Assembly: GCA_946403855.1 (NCBI GenBank)
Contig: CAMJBH010000003.1
Location: 62,001 to 126,000, forward strand
Source: an uncultured Bacteroidales bacterium
GTDB taxonomy: Bacteria > Bacteroidota > Bacteroidia > Bacteroidales > UBA932
Length of the DNA: 64,000 nt
Direction of reading: 5' to 3'
Both the position numbers and the translations under genes were made by a program. Of the stretch, positions 18,501 to 27,163 are shown piece by piece (position 1 is the stretch's first letter; the number at the start of each line of letters is the position of its first letter). The notes beneath the pieces were generated by a model that worked only from the letters and a program-made list of their open reading frames with translations, was not told where the DNA came from and made no database searches.

Positions 18501-18822
18501 TTCCCTCAATGCCGGCAAGACCATGTGGAGCCCCCTCACCAACAAGGCCGTCTTCACCGACTGGGCAGTGGAAGATGCTTCTTTCCTCCGCCTTCAGAGC
18601 GCCACGATCGGCTACACTCTTCCCGAGACTCTCACCCAGAAGGTCCGTCTCAAGAAGGCCCGCATCTACCTAACAGGCACCAACCTGTTCTGTCTCACGA
18701 AATACTCAGGGTACGACCCCGAAGTTGACACCCGCCGCACCACTCCCCTTACTCCTGGCGTGGACTATTCCGCTTATCCCAAGAGCATCGGCTTCGTGGC
18801 AGGTCTGAATCTCACATTTTAA
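15565..18822 (+). CDS. susC: SusC/RagA TonB-dependent outer-membrane importer
   Basis: 1085 residues. After the signal peptide come a carboxypeptidase-like regulatory domain (TGIVTDESGEPLIGAGVVIEGT), a TonB-box region near DEVVVVGYATVKRRDLLGSV, a plug domain (RVRGGGSITQDSSPLYIVDG) and a 22-strand barrel ending LNLTF. With the adjacent SusD it should import galacturonan oligosaccharides into the periplasm. It is in the pectin operon, 41 bp after the PL1 gene and 12 bp before the susD start. The substrate is inferred from the operon. Confidence 0.96.
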   Translation: MKNPAKKLIFTLLGMAMAVSLSAQNTITGIVTDESGEPLIGAGVVIEGTTNGTITGMDGDYMIVVPEGAANLVFSFIGLTEQVVPIDGRTKIDVVLAANNTVLDEVVVVGYATVKRRDLLGSVSSVSSDKLTEQPVTSVSQALAGKMAGVSVTTTEGDPDADIKIRVRGGGSITQDSSPLYIVDGFPAESINDIAASEIASIDVLKDAFSTAIYGSRGANGVVIVTTKSADKGEKVSVKFNAYYGLKTMANRQAIQPMDVENFVKFQYEKALVLNRVSNDYMPYYGLFSEMDQYKGMASNDWIDAVFGNTGSSFSADFSVSGSNEGVNWTLGYAHMGDNAIMYGSNYVRDNLNLKTNFKTSKTTSIDASIRYARVNVRGAGANSLNDKGSTSGNGRLKHAVQFAPIPVNTMSLEDEEAELYGDNVQPLRSVADNDSKRLRTVLNANAAFNWKIIDNLRLKIEGGMEDWRQSDDRFYGLSTKLSAQDSKVPGTPSSNHKEAFRTKYRNTNTLNFDFKDIFKNDDHQLTALLGEELTITNSNTIDMLVDGFPTFFDSQLAWYFMSSAKGNLSGDVVANNTEVSNKFAAHDALLSFFGRVNYDYKHKYSIGATLRADGSSKFSNPWGFFPSAAASWTISNEPWMDGSRGWLDQLKLRYSFGTAGNNNIPSGQLLREYESHASSYISPGGSYMSTKITDGKLVMNNPDLKWETTYTHNIGLDFSFWQSKLNGSLEVYQNDTKDLLINFPISGAGYQRQYRNAGSTRNRGIELTLNAPIIAKKDFSLNLSGNIAYNVNSVTDLGGLDEISSDSGWASSEISGDYLVKKGEPLGNMYGYVSDGFYTVDDFEGYIGGKWVLKDGVANDKDIIGERYVMPGALKLKNVDGSEDNLITAGDITKIGNALPDFTGGFSLNGYFKGFDFSANFNFMLGNQVYNANKIEFTSSRKDSYINRNLINMMNVDNRWTVVDWNTGELITDAETLRSLNAGKTMWSPLTNKAVFTDWAVEDASFLRLQSATIGYTLPETLTQKVRLKKARIYLTGTNLFCLTKYSGYDPEVDTRRTTPLTPGVDYSAYPKSIGFVAGLNLTF

Positions 18823-18834
18823 TTGCCTGTGAAG

Positions 18835-20676
18835 ATGAAAAAGATATTCAAACTTATCCTTTGTGTCGCAGTCACCGCTGCCCTTGCATCTTCCTGCGAC
18901 AATCTGCTCAAGCCCGTGTCTCCTTCCTCGTTTGAAGAAGAGACCGTGTTCTCCAACTACAACCTCGCCGAGAGTTCCATCTTCGGAATCGTCCACACCT
19001 TCGGCATAGACAAGTCCTACAGGAACCGTTTCCTGCCTTGGTACGGATACAATACCGACATCGAGTGGTACAATACCTTCACCCCCGGCGACTCCAAGTC
19101 CGACATCGGCACCTACAACTGCCTTCCCAACAACTCGCAGCTCAATGAAGCCGAAGGCTGCTATACGCTGATGTACACGGCTATCGAACGTGCCAACCTG
19201 GCCATTGAAGGCCTGCGCAAGTTCGGCAATGTCGAGCAGAACGCTGACATGGCTTACCTCCTTGGCGAGGCCCTGACCCTGCGTGCCATGATTTACTACG
19301 ACCTCTGCAAGGCATGGGGAGACGTTCCCGCCCGTTTCGAGCCCGTAACGTCAGAGACCATCTATCTTGCAAAGTCCAACCGCGACGAGATCTTCAAGCA
19401 CATACTTTCCGACCTCGAAGAGGCTTTCGCTTATCTGCCTTATCCCGGCGCCACGGCTAACACCCAACGCACCGACCGCATCAACAAGGTCTTCGCTGAA
19501 GGACTGTACGCCCGTATCGCCCTCATGGCCTCCGGCTACGCACTGCGTCCCGATGACGGCATGGTGGGCACGAACGACCTGGGTTCCGTACGTCTGTCAA
19601 GCGATCCCGAGCTCCAGAAGAGCGTCCTGTATCCCAAGGCCCTCGCTTATCTGAAAGATGCCATCGCTAACGGCGGATGCCACCTTGACCCCAGCTACGA
19701 GGCATACTGGAAGCGCCTGAACGCCAAAGAGAACCTCACTTTCGACGGTGAGACCCTGTATGTCATTCCATTCGGCGAGAACCGCGGACAGTGGAACAAC
19801 TACTATGCAGTGCGCGTCGAAGCAGGATCCCGCTACAACACCTACACCGGAGCCCGGGGAGGCTCTACCGGCCCTGTGCCCTACTTCTGGTGGAAGTACG
19901 ACGAGAAAGACGTCCGCCGCGACATCACCTGCGTCAACTACAAATGGGACGGCGAAAGCGACGAACTGGTGCCTGCAGGCATTGCCAGCTGGTATTTCGG
20001 AAAATATCGTTTCGAATGGGCCAAGGATCCCGCCAGCAACGCTGACGACGGTGTGAAGCCTGTCGTGATGCGTTACTCCGACATTCTTCTCATGGCAGCC
20101 GAAATCGAGAACGAACTCAACGGCCCCACTTCTGACGCAAAGAGCTGGTTCCTCCAGGTCCGCAGCCGCGCATTCGGCGGCGACGTAGATGCTGCTGAGG
20201 CCTATGTCAACGGACTTTCCGGCAAGGATGCATTCTTCAACGCAATAGTTGACGAGCGTGCATTCGAATTCTGCGGCGAAATGCTCCGCAAGGCCGACCT
20301 CATCCGCTGGAACCTCCTCAAGACAAAGCTCGACGCTGCTAAGCTCGAACTCCGCGCCCTGCGCGACCACACCGGTGAATATGCCGGCCTTGGCGATGAT
20401 GTTTACCATCAGTACGACGAGGACACCCAGACTCTCCGAATCTACGGATTCAAGGTGGGCGAAACGACCCGCCCCGCAGGCGCCTGGGAAAAAGACGGCA
20501 GCTATTTCTCCAAAACAGTTGACACCAAAGGCAAAGACACCGGGCTCTACGACGGCCGCATCGACGGCATCTACTCCAACGGGGATCAGATGGAATGGTA
20601 CATGTACTGGCCCATCTTCGCCTCCCAGATATCCAGCAGTCAGAAATATCTTGTAAACGACTACTATTATGAATAA
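18835..20676 (+). CDS. susD: SusD/RagB glycan-binding lipoprotein
   Basis: 613 residues from the ATG at 18835. The track start at 18823 adds only MPVK in front of the signal peptide. The lipobox ends at Cys (ALASSC), and the SusD N-terminus DNLLKPVSPSSFEEETVFSN and the TPR-like helices with ARIALMASGY are present. The late VDERAFEFCGEMLRKADLIRW segment is a strong family signature. It forms the lid of the SusC importer and should bind pectin oligosaccharide. The gene overlaps the next one by 8 bp. Confidence 0.95.
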   Translation: MKKIFKLILCVAVTAALASSCDNLLKPVSPSSFEEETVFSNYNLAESSIFGIVHTFGIDKSYRNRFLPWYGYNTDIEWYNTFTPGDSKSDIGTYNCLPNNSQLNEAEGCYTLMYTAIERANLAIEGLRKFGNVEQNADMAYLLGEALTLRAMIYYDLCKAWGDVPARFEPVTSETIYLAKSNRDEIFKHILSDLEEAFAYLPYPGATANTQRTDRINKVFAEGLYARIALMASGYALRPDDGMVGTNDLGSVRLSSDPELQKSVLYPKALAYLKDAIANGGCHLDPSYEAYWKRLNAKENLTFDGETLYVIPFGENRGQWNNYYAVRVEAGSRYNTYTGARGGSTGPVPYFWWKYDEKDVRRDITCVNYKWDGESDELVPAGIASWYFGKYRFEWAKDPASNADDGVKPVVMRYSDILLMAAEIENELNGPTSDAKSWFLQVRSRAFGGDVDAAEAYVNGLSGKDAFFNAIVDERAFEFCGEMLRKADLIRWNLLKTKLDAAKLELRALRDHTGEYAGLGDDVYHQYDEDTQTLRIYGFKVGETTRPAGAWEKDGSYFSKTVDTKGKDTGLYDGRIDGIYSNGDQMEWYMYWPIFASQISSSQKYLVNDYYYE

Positions 20677-23600
20677 GTTCAGATTCGCAATACTGGGCCT
20701 GGCCGCTCTGGCAGCAGTCTCCTGCATCAACAAGGAGTTCGAAGAGATGACCACAGTGCCCCTCAAGCGCTGTCTGGAGCCTATGAACCTGTCAGCCAAG
20801 GTAGATGCCAATTCCGGCGTACAGACCACCTTCAAGTGGGATGTCACTTCGGATGCGGAGCAATATATCCTTGAAGTCCTCACCGAAGAAGGCCAGCGCG
20901 TGCTCTACGACACCCTGGCTCCCGGTCAGGTCCCCTTCGTGACAGAACTCGAGGCAGACGGCGTATATACCTTTACCGTCCAGGGAATCTCTTCCAAACT
21001 TGAAGATTCCAACTTGGCGGAATTCGGCGAAACATTCAAGACCTACGCCATCAAAGATAACCTCTTCCTCACCCTCACCGGCAAGACTTCCGAGTCGGTA
21101 TCCCTGAGCTGGTCCAACTCCGTGGAAGACTACATGGACGTGTCCCACATCGAGGCAAAACCGGTTTCCGGAGGCAAAGGCGTGACCCTCGACATCGAGA
21201 ACAATGAAGCTGTCAAAGCTGCAGCCGCCGCCACCGTAAGCGGCCTCCAGCCCTCAACCGAGTACAACATAGTGCTGTACTTCAAGAGTGCCAGCCGCGG
21301 AGCCCTGACCGTATGGACAAGCCCCGCTCCCGGCACCCTCACCAAGGTTACCACATCTGACGCACTCAAGGCCGCAATGACCGCCGGCGACGATGTTTAT
21401 GTTGGTGCAGAGGGTTCCCCTTATTCTGTCGGCAGCGTCACTCCCGCCAAGGGATTCCGCATGCTCGGTGAGCCCGATGCCTCCGGCAACGCTCCAGTGG
21501 TCAGCACCGACGTGGTTCTTGACGCCGGATTCTCCGGAGACCTCTACTTCGAGAACATCAACTTCGACGGTACAGGCCGCGACCGCATCATCAACCACAA
21601 GGGCGGAGTCATGCAGATCAGCAAGATCAGCATCATCAACTGCGTGATTGCAGGCTTCAACGCCGGTATCTATTATGACAACAGCGCCGACCAGCTCGAC
21701 CTCGGAGAATTCGTAATCGAAGGCTGCGACATTCATGGCATCCTCGGTTCCGGCGGCGACGGATTCGATGTCCGTAACGCATCTACCATAGGCAAGATCA
21801 CTTTCCGCAACAACACCGTGTTCGACGGATTCAGGTCCTTCTTCCGTATCGACGACAAGAGTACGTCCCTGGAAGAAATGGTCTTCGAAAACAACACCGT
21901 CAAGAACATCGCGGTCAACGACAAGGGTATCTTCTACATCCGCGCTCCCTGGAAGAAGTTCACCATCAACAAGAACCTCTTCATGTTCCAGACCGGAGAG
22001 AAGGCCGTCCTCGCCACAACCAACAACGTGGACAATGTGCCCTCCGACATCATTGCAGCGGACAACTACTATTTCAACGTGGGTGAGAAGTTCTTCGGCG
22101 AAACCAAGAATTTCACCGCAGCTCAGATCGGTGCCAAGGCTCTGGCCGCAGACCCTTGCTTCAATTCTAAGGGCAACTTCTTCAACCTGGCCAACGAGGA
22201 ACTGCAGGACAAGAAGGTAGGCGCCGCCAAATGGCTCAACGCCTATGTAGAGCCCATTGAAGACCTCACCCTCGGACTTACCGAAGCCCCTCACACTTGG
22301 GATCTTACCGACGCCACCCTCTTCGCGGGCGACCTCACGAAGTCGAAGGTCCGCGACGGTTTGCTCCTGGTTGCTTCTGAGGCATGTCCTATGAATCTCG
22401 ACGGAGCCATCACCTTCAACGCAGCTTCCGCCAAGAGCAGGAAGGGCGTTCCCACCGACGGCTACATCGCATTCAAGGTTAACGCTCCCGGTTCTGTCAT
22501 CATCAAGGTTGAGGATCCCGACGCCCTGGGCAGTCAGGTAGTCGTGGCCACCGGAGACGTTGACGGCGCTGCCGCATCCATCAAGGGCGGAGCCGTGGCC
22601 AAGGCCGACGGATCGCTGCAGAAGATAGTCCTTGGCGGCATAAGCGGAGAGACCATGGTGTACCTGTATGTCACCGGCGCAGCCAAGATCAGCACCCTGG
22701 CCTGGTCGCCCGACACAGCAGGAGTGAACACCGCGCTCGATGCTCCCAAGCCCACAATCTCCGTAGAGTCCATAACCAAGGGCGATGCAACCGAGATCGT
22801 GGTAAGCTGGGAGGCAGTACCCAACGCCGCCAATTATACTGTTACCTTCAACAGGACCAAGACCACCACGGAAGAAACATCGTTCGTCATTGACGCCGAA
22901 ACCGCGGCGGCCCTCGAAGCTGGCAGCTACACCGTGTCCGTGGTAGCCAACCCCGCCGAATCCGACATCTACAACACCGAATCCGCAGCAGGCGTTGCAG
23001 CATTTGCAGTGCTCGCGGCAGGTGGAGAAGAAATGGTAGAGAAGACCCTCACCTGGGACTTCAGCTCCACAGAATGGCAGGCTGAATTCGCCAAGGTCGG
23101 AGCGTCCGGCACCGATATCACCAATTGGAACCTTACCTACGACGGTCTTACCTTCATCTCGGGAAGCAAGTCCAAGTATGGCTCCAACTACATGCAGTTC
23201 GGCGGTGCAGGCCTTAACAAGACCTCCGGAGAACTGGACCGTTACTTCACGTTTACGGCTCCCGCCGGTGGAACCCTCAAGGTCACTGCCTCCAATACCG
23301 GCAGTTCCGAGGACCTCACCCGCATGGTTTACGTCAAAGTCGGCGACAACGTGCAGCAGCTTGCAGGAGGATACCCCTCCACCGGCGCTCAGGCCATAGA
23401 GTTTGAGGTACCTGCCGGAGAGGTTTACGTTTCCAGTGCAGGCAACGGACTCCGTTTCTACAAGATAGAGTTCACCTATATGGAATCATCCGGCGGCAAG
23501 ACCCCGGTCGAATATGACTGGAACTTCAGTTCTGAAGAGTGGCAGCTCGAACTGGGCAGGCTTGGAGCGTCCGGTACCGATATTACCGACATAGACAGAA

Positions 23601-23947
23601 CCTACGACGGACTTCAGTTCTATTCCAAGACCAAGTCCAAATACGGAAGCAGCTATATCCAGTTCGGTGGCGCAGGAGTCAACAAGGAGGGCGGCATCGA
23701 CCGCTGCTTCAGGTTCACCGCCCCTGACAATGGTACGCTCAAGATCACTGCATCCAACACCGGCAGCAGCGAGGACCTCACCCGCATGGTGCAGGTAAGC
23801 GTTGGCGACGACGTGCAGAGCCTTCCCGGCGGATACCCTTCAACCTCTGCGCAGGAGCTGGAATTCAGCATCAAAGCAGGTGAAGTGACCATCACGACCA
23901 CTGGCAACGGCCTCCGTTTCTACCAGATCAGCTACACCAACCAGTAA
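20669..23947 (+). CDS. surface glycan-binding lipoprotein, beta-helix plus two C-terminal modules
   Basis: 1092 residues with lipobox AVSC (Cys19). Two FnIII-like domains (about 35-225) precede a beta-helix (about 230-530) resembling the DUF4957/DUF5123 pair that accompanies pectin PULs; I see no lyase catalytic motif there. A jelly-roll-like part (about 545-690) and another FnIII-like domain follow. The C-terminus holds two copies (about 789-940 and 945-1092) of a module that begins WDFSSTEW or WNFSSEEW and ends GNGLRFY. A third copy is in the 28908-32069 lyase. The position after susD fits a surface glycan-binding protein. The role is inferred. Confidence 0.75.
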   Translation: MNKFRFAILGLAALAAVSCINKEFEEMTTVPLKRCLEPMNLSAKVDANSGVQTTFKWDVTSDAEQYILEVLTEEGQRVLYDTLAPGQVPFVTELEADGVYTFTVQGISSKLEDSNLAEFGETFKTYAIKDNLFLTLTGKTSESVSLSWSNSVEDYMDVSHIEAKPVSGGKGVTLDIENNEAVKAAAAATVSGLQPSTEYNIVLYFKSASRGALTVWTSPAPGTLTKVTTSDALKAAMTAGDDVYVGAEGSPYSVGSVTPAKGFRMLGEPDASGNAPVVSTDVVLDAGFSGDLYFENINFDGTGRDRIINHKGGVMQISKISIINCVIAGFNAGIYYDNSADQLDLGEFVIEGCDIHGILGSGGDGFDVRNASTIGKITFRNNTVFDGFRSFFRIDDKSTSLEEMVFENNTVKNIAVNDKGIFYIRAPWKKFTINKNLFMFQTGEKAVLATTNNVDNVPSDIIAADNYYFNVGEKFFGETKNFTAAQIGAKALAADPCFNSKGNFFNLANEELQDKKVGAAKWLNAYVEPIEDLTLGLTEAPHTWDLTDATLFAGDLTKSKVRDGLLLVASEACPMNLDGAITFNAASAKSRKGVPTDGYIAFKVNAPGSVIIKVEDPDALGSQVVVATGDVDGAAASIKGGAVAKADGSLQKIVLGGISGETMVYLYVTGAAKISTLAWSPDTAGVNTALDAPKPTISVESITKGDATEIVVSWEAVPNAANYTVTFNRTKTTTEETSFVIDAETAAALEAGSYTVSVVANPAESDIYNTESAAGVAAFAVLAAGGEEMVEKTLTWDFSSTEWQAEFAKVGASGTDITNWNLTYDGLTFISGSKSKYGSNYMQFGGAGLNKTSGELDRYFTFTAPAGGTLKVTASNTGSSEDLTRMVYVKVGDNVQQLAGGYPSTGAQAIEFEVPAGEVYVSSAGNGLRFYKIEFTYMESSGGKTPVEYDWNFSSEEWQLELGRLGASGTDITDIDRTYDGLQFYSKTKSKYGSSYIQFGGAGVNKEGGIDRCFRFTAPDNGTLKITASNTGSSEDLTRMVQVSVGDDVQSLPGGYPSTSAQELEFSIKAGEVTITTTGNGLRFYQISYTNQ

Positions 23948-23955
23948 TCTTTTTG

Positions 23956-23983
23956 GGGAATCGGGCCTGACCGCCCGGTTCCC
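23956..23983 (+). terminator. hairpin between PUL surface genes and uxaC
   Basis: GGGAATCGGGC pairs with GCCCGGTTCCC (11 bp with one T-G wobble) around 6 nt, 8 bp after the stop of the surface-protein gene. No long T-run follows. It may act as a partial terminator or RNA-stabilising end that separates high expression of surface proteins from the catabolic genes. Confidence 0.5.
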
Positions 23984-24009
23984 TCCCAAAATCTAAAAAC
24001 ACAAATAAA

Positions 24010-25425
24010 ATGAGCTTTATCAACCCCGATTTCATGCTCCAGACGGAGACCGCCCGCAAACTCTACCACGAGCACGCGGAGAAAATGCACATCATCGACT
24101 ACCACTGCCATCTTGTGCCCCAGCAGATTGCCGAGAACATCCAGTTCCGCGACATCACACAGCTGTGGCTGGTGGACGGTCACTATGGCGACCACTATAA
24201 ATGGCGCGCCATGCGTGGCAACGGTGTGAGCGAGGACTACCTCACAGGAGGCAAATACGACTCCTGGGAGACCTTCAAGAAGTGGGCTGAGACGGTGCCC
24301 TATACAATGCGTAACCCCCTGTATCATTGGACCCACCTCGAGTTGAGCCGGGTATTCGGAATAGACAAGCTCCTCTGCCCCGCCACCGCCCGGGAGATAT
24401 TCGAAGAGTGCAACGCCAAGCTGGCCACTCCGGAATTCCGCGGCCAGGCCCTGATACGCAAGTTCAACGTGGACGTGGTCTGCACCACCGACGACCCCGC
24501 AGACGACCTGCGCTGGCACAAAAAGATAGCAGCCGAACCTTTCGGCACCAAGGTCATTCCCGCATGGCGTCCCGACAAGGCAATGGCCATCGAGAATCCC
24601 GAGACCTACAAAGCATATCTGAAGCAGCTCGGCGAGGCGGCCGGCATGGAAATCGACTCCTACACCGACCTGCAGGAAGCCCTTAAGAAGCGCCACGACT
24701 ACTTTGCCGCCAATGGCTGCAAGCTCTCGGACCACGGGCTCGAGACCTTCTATGCCGCCGACTACAAAGAGCTTGAGATCGAGCTTATTTTCAAGAAAGT
24801 GCTCATGGGCATCGCCCCTGGCCCCAAAGAGCTCGAGAAGTTCCGCAGCGCCTTCCTCCACGACCAGGCCGTCATGGATGCCGAGGCCGGCTGGACCCAG
24901 CAGTTCCACGTCGGCGCCATCCGCAACAACAATTCCAAGATGTTCGAAAAGGTCGGTCCCGACACGGGTTTCGATGCCATACATGACCTGCCCACCGCAG
25001 CCGCAGGCCACAAGTTCCTGGACAGGCTCGCCAGCGAAGACAAGCTCGCCAAGACCATTCTTTACTGCCTCAATCCCAAGGACAACGAGGTCATGATGAC
25101 CATGGCCTACACCTTCAACGACGGCACGGTTCCCGGCAAGATGCAGTTCGGCTCCGGCTGGTGGTTCCTGGATCAGGAAGACGGCATGCGCAAGCAGATG
25201 AACGCTCTCAGCAACCTGGGTCTGCTGAGCCGCTTCGTGGGCATGCTCACCGACAGCCGTTCATTCATAAGCTACCCCCGCCACGAGTACTTCCGCAGGA
25301 TTCTGTGCGACGTGATCGGCGCAGACATCGAAAACGGCAAACTCCCCGCCTCCGAGATGGACTTCTTGGGCCAGATGGTCGAAGACATCTGCTACAACAA
25401 CGCCAAGAACTACTTCCAGTTCTAA
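24010..25425 (+). CDS. uxaC: glucuronate/galacturonate isomerase UxaC
   Basis: 471 residues, the usual family length. It carries the amidohydrolase-like metal motif DYHCHL near the N-terminus and the UxaC pattern WRAMRGNGV, followed by TDDPADDLRWH. The enzyme converts D-galacturonate to D-tagaturonate (or glucuronate to fructuronate) in the cytosol. It is the first intracellular step for the monosaccharide released by GH28. The downstream uxaA starts 27 bp after its stop, with a CATTCTGAA repeat filling the gap. Confidence 0.97.
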   Translation: MSFINPDFMLQTETARKLYHEHAEKMHIIDYHCHLVPQQIAENIQFRDITQLWLVDGHYGDHYKWRAMRGNGVSEDYLTGGKYDSWETFKKWAETVPYTMRNPLYHWTHLELSRVFGIDKLLCPATAREIFEECNAKLATPEFRGQALIRKFNVDVVCTTDDPADDLRWHKKIAAEPFGTKVIPAWRPDKAMAIENPETYKAYLKQLGEAAGMEIDSYTDLQEALKKRHDYFAANGCKLSDHGLETFYAADYKELEIELIFKKVLMGIAPGPKELEKFRSAFLHDQAVMDAEAGWTQQFHVGAIRNNNSKMFEKVGPDTGFDAIHDLPTAAAGHKFLDRLASEDKLAKTILYCLNPKDNEVMMTMAYTFNDGTVPGKMQFGSGWWFLDQEDGMRKQMNALSNLGLLSRFVGMLTDSRSFISYPRHEYFRRILCDVIGADIENGKLPASEMDFLGQMVEDICYNNAKNYFQF

Positions 25426-25426
25426 T

Positions 25427-25452
25427 GTCATTCTGAACGTAGTGAAGAATCT
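25427..25452 (+). repeat. CATTCTGAA-type interspersed repeat abutting uxaA start
   Basis: GTCATTCTGAACGTAGTGAAGAATCT occupies the whole uxaC-uxaA gap except 1 bp and ends exactly before the ATG of uxaA. A nearly identical copy (two mismatches) ends exactly before the ATG of eda (38565-38590). The sequence resembles a short repeat common in Bacteroidota genomes. Confidence 0.85.
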
Positions 25453-26997
25453 ATGAAGTACATTAAGATTAACCCTGACGACAATGTGGCGGTAGCCCTG
25501 CAGGACCTTCCCAAAGGCGAAAACGTGGAAGGCGTCGTGCTGCAAATGGACGTGCCCCGGGGGCATAAAATCGTACTCAAAGACCTTGCAAAAGGCGAGA
25601 ACGTCATCAAGTACGGCTTCCCCATCGGCCATGTCACCCGTCCGGCGGCAGCTGGAACCATGGTGGATCATAGCTGCATCAAGACCAACCTGGAGGGCCT
25701 CCTGGAGTACAGCTACTCACCCGCCCTTGTGGAGATTCCCGAAGCCTCCCGGAAACGCAGTTTCAAAGGCTTCAGAAGAGCGGACGGACAGGTCGGCATA
25801 CGCAACCAGATATGGGTAATCCCCACAGTAGGATGCGTGAACGGCATCTGCGAAGAAATCGTACGACGGTTCAAGAAGGAGCTTGAAGCGGCAGGAGAAC
25901 TGCCCCCGAGCGACTTTGGCCCTTACGAACAGGAGCAAGGGGGCAGTTCCCCTGAAGCGAAAAGCTCCGTCGACGCCATCGTGGCCTTCCCCCACAACTA
26001 CGGCTGCTCTCAACTAGGCGGCGACCACGAAAACACCCGTACCGTACTCGCCGACATGGTGCATCACCCCAATGCCGGAGGTGTGCTTGTCGTCAGCCTG
26101 GGCTGCGAAAACAACCAGCTGGACGCCTTCCGTGAGCTGGTCGGCCCGGTCGATGAAAGCCGCGTACGCATGTTCGCAACGCAGAAAGTCAGCGACGAAG
26201 TGGAATACGGCCTTCAGCAGCTTCGCGAGATTTATGCGGTCTGCTCACAGGACAAACGTGAGGACGTGCCCGTGAGCGAGCTGCGCGTGGGCCTCAAATG
26301 CGGAGGCTCCGACGGCCTAAGCGGCATCACCGCCAACCCTCTTCTGGGCGTTTTCTCCGATTGGATCGTGGCCCAGGGCGGCACGACTGTCCTGACCGAG
26401 GTGCCCGAAATGTTCGGTGCCGAGACCATCCTCATGAACCGCTGCCAGGACAAAGAGACATTCGACAAGACCGTAGCGTTGATAAACGATTTCAAAGATT
26501 ACTTCATCAAGCAGGGCATGCCCGTTTACGAGAATCCCTCGCCCGGCAACAAAGTCGGCGGCATCAGCACGCTGGAAGAAAAGAGCCTCGGCTGCACCCA
26601 GAAATGCGGAAAGAGCATTGTACGCGGCGTACTCAAATACGGCGAGCGCCTGAGTGTCAAGGGCCTCAACTTGTTATCGGCCCCGGGTAACGATCTGGTG
26701 GCCTCCACGGCCCTCGCTGCCTCAGGCTGCCAGATTGTGCTCTTCACCACCGGCCGCGGCACACCTTTCGGGAGCTTCGTACCCACCATGAAGATAAGCA
26801 CCAATACTCCCCTGTTCGAGGCAAAGCCCCGTTGGATAGATTTCAACGCCGGTGTACTTGCTCAGGACGAACCCATGTCATCCGTAGCGCCGCGTTTTAT
26901 CGAGGCCGTGTTGGCGGCCGCGAGCGGCGAGCCTGTAAACAACGAGAAGAACGGCTACCGCGAAATAGCCATTTTCAAATCGGGTGTCACACTTTAA
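25453..26997 (+). CDS. uxaA: altronate dehydratase UxaA, with in-frame palindromic insert
   Basis: 514 residues. The short N-terminal SAF-like domain (about 1-90) is followed by the dehydratase part with GQVGIRNQIWVIPTVGCVNG, HNYGCSQLGGDH and KCGGSDGLSG. The enzyme dehydrates D-altronate to 2-keto-3-deoxygluconate. About 20 residues (ELPPSDFGPYEQEQGGSSPE, near 149-168) are additional in a loop region and are encoded by a palindromic DNA element also found in hutI. The core motifs lie outside the insert, so the enzyme is probably active. It sits between uxaC and the first microprotein gene. Confidence 0.95.
   Translation: MKYIKINPDDNVAVALQDLPKGENVEGVVLQMDVPRGHKIVLKDLAKGENVIKYGFPIGHVTRPAAAGTMVDHSCIKTNLEGLLEYSYSPALVEIPEASRKRSFKGFRRADGQVGIRNQIWVIPTVGCVNGICEEIVRRFKKELEAAGELPPSDFGPYEQEQGGSSPEAKSSVDAIVAFPHNYGCSQLGGDHENTRTVLADMVHHPNAGGVLVVSLGCENNQLDAFRELVGPVDESRVRMFATQKVSDEVEYGLQQLREIYAVCSQDKREDVPVSELRVGLKCGGSDGLSGITANPLLGVFSDWIVAQGGTTVLTEVPEMFGAETILMNRCQDKETFDKTVALINDFKDYFIKQGMPVYENPSPGNKVGGISTLEEKSLGCTQKCGKSIVRGVLKYGERLSVKGLNLLSAPGNDLVASTALAASGCQIVLFTTGRGTPFGSFVPTMKISTNTPLFEAKPRWIDFNAGVLAQDEPMSSVAPRFIEAVLAAASGEPVNNEKNGYREIAIFKSGVTL
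25893..25953. repeat. palindromic element inside uxaA
   Basis: Arms AGGAGAACTGCCCCC (25893-25907) and GGGGGCAGTTCCCCT (25939-25953) pair with one mismatch around a 31-nt core. The core includes 22 bp (25914-25935, containing CCCTTACGAACAGGAG) identical to a stretch inside hutI. It adds codons in frame and has no stop. Confidence 0.8.
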
Positions 26998-27016
26998 AAA
27001 AGCAACACGCATTATT

Positions 27017-27148
27017 ATGAACAAAAAGAATTACACTGCCCCGCAGGCAGAATGGCTCGAAGCAGACAGCGACTACTGCTTCCTTCAGGAGAGCGTTTCC
27101 GGCGACATTCCCGCGCTTGATGAAAGCGGAGTTGAAATAACTTGGTAA
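27017..27148 (+). CDS. 43-aa microprotein, YxxPxxE family
   Basis: Not in the ORF track. ATG at 27017, 43 codons, TAA at 27146. The product is acidic, begins MNKKNYTAPQAEW and ends in an aromatic (EITW). There is no signal peptide or membrane segment. It starts 19 bp after uxaA and stops 15 bp before a fimbrillin-domain lipoprotein gene. Two other tiny ORFs (28758-28895 and 49394-49549) share the Y-x-x-P-x-x-E motif and the same position directly before such lipoproteins, which supports real coding. Function unknown. Confidence 0.6.
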   Translation: MNKKNYTAPQAEWLEADSDYCFLQESVSGDIPALDESGVEITW

Positions 27149-27163
27149 AAGGAGGATAACGTC

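Noticed and set aside
19597-20883. 428-aa minus-strand ORF across susD and the next gene
   Set aside because: Spans two well-supported plus-strand genes; composition is typical of an antisense frame in GC-rich DNA.
23932-25011. 359-aa minus-strand ORF opposite uxaC
   Set aside because: uxaC is unmistakable; the antisense frame has no recognisable domain.
25893-25953. Frameshift or assembly error in uxaA at the insert
   Set aside because: The frame is open and the family motifs continue in the same frame on both sides.
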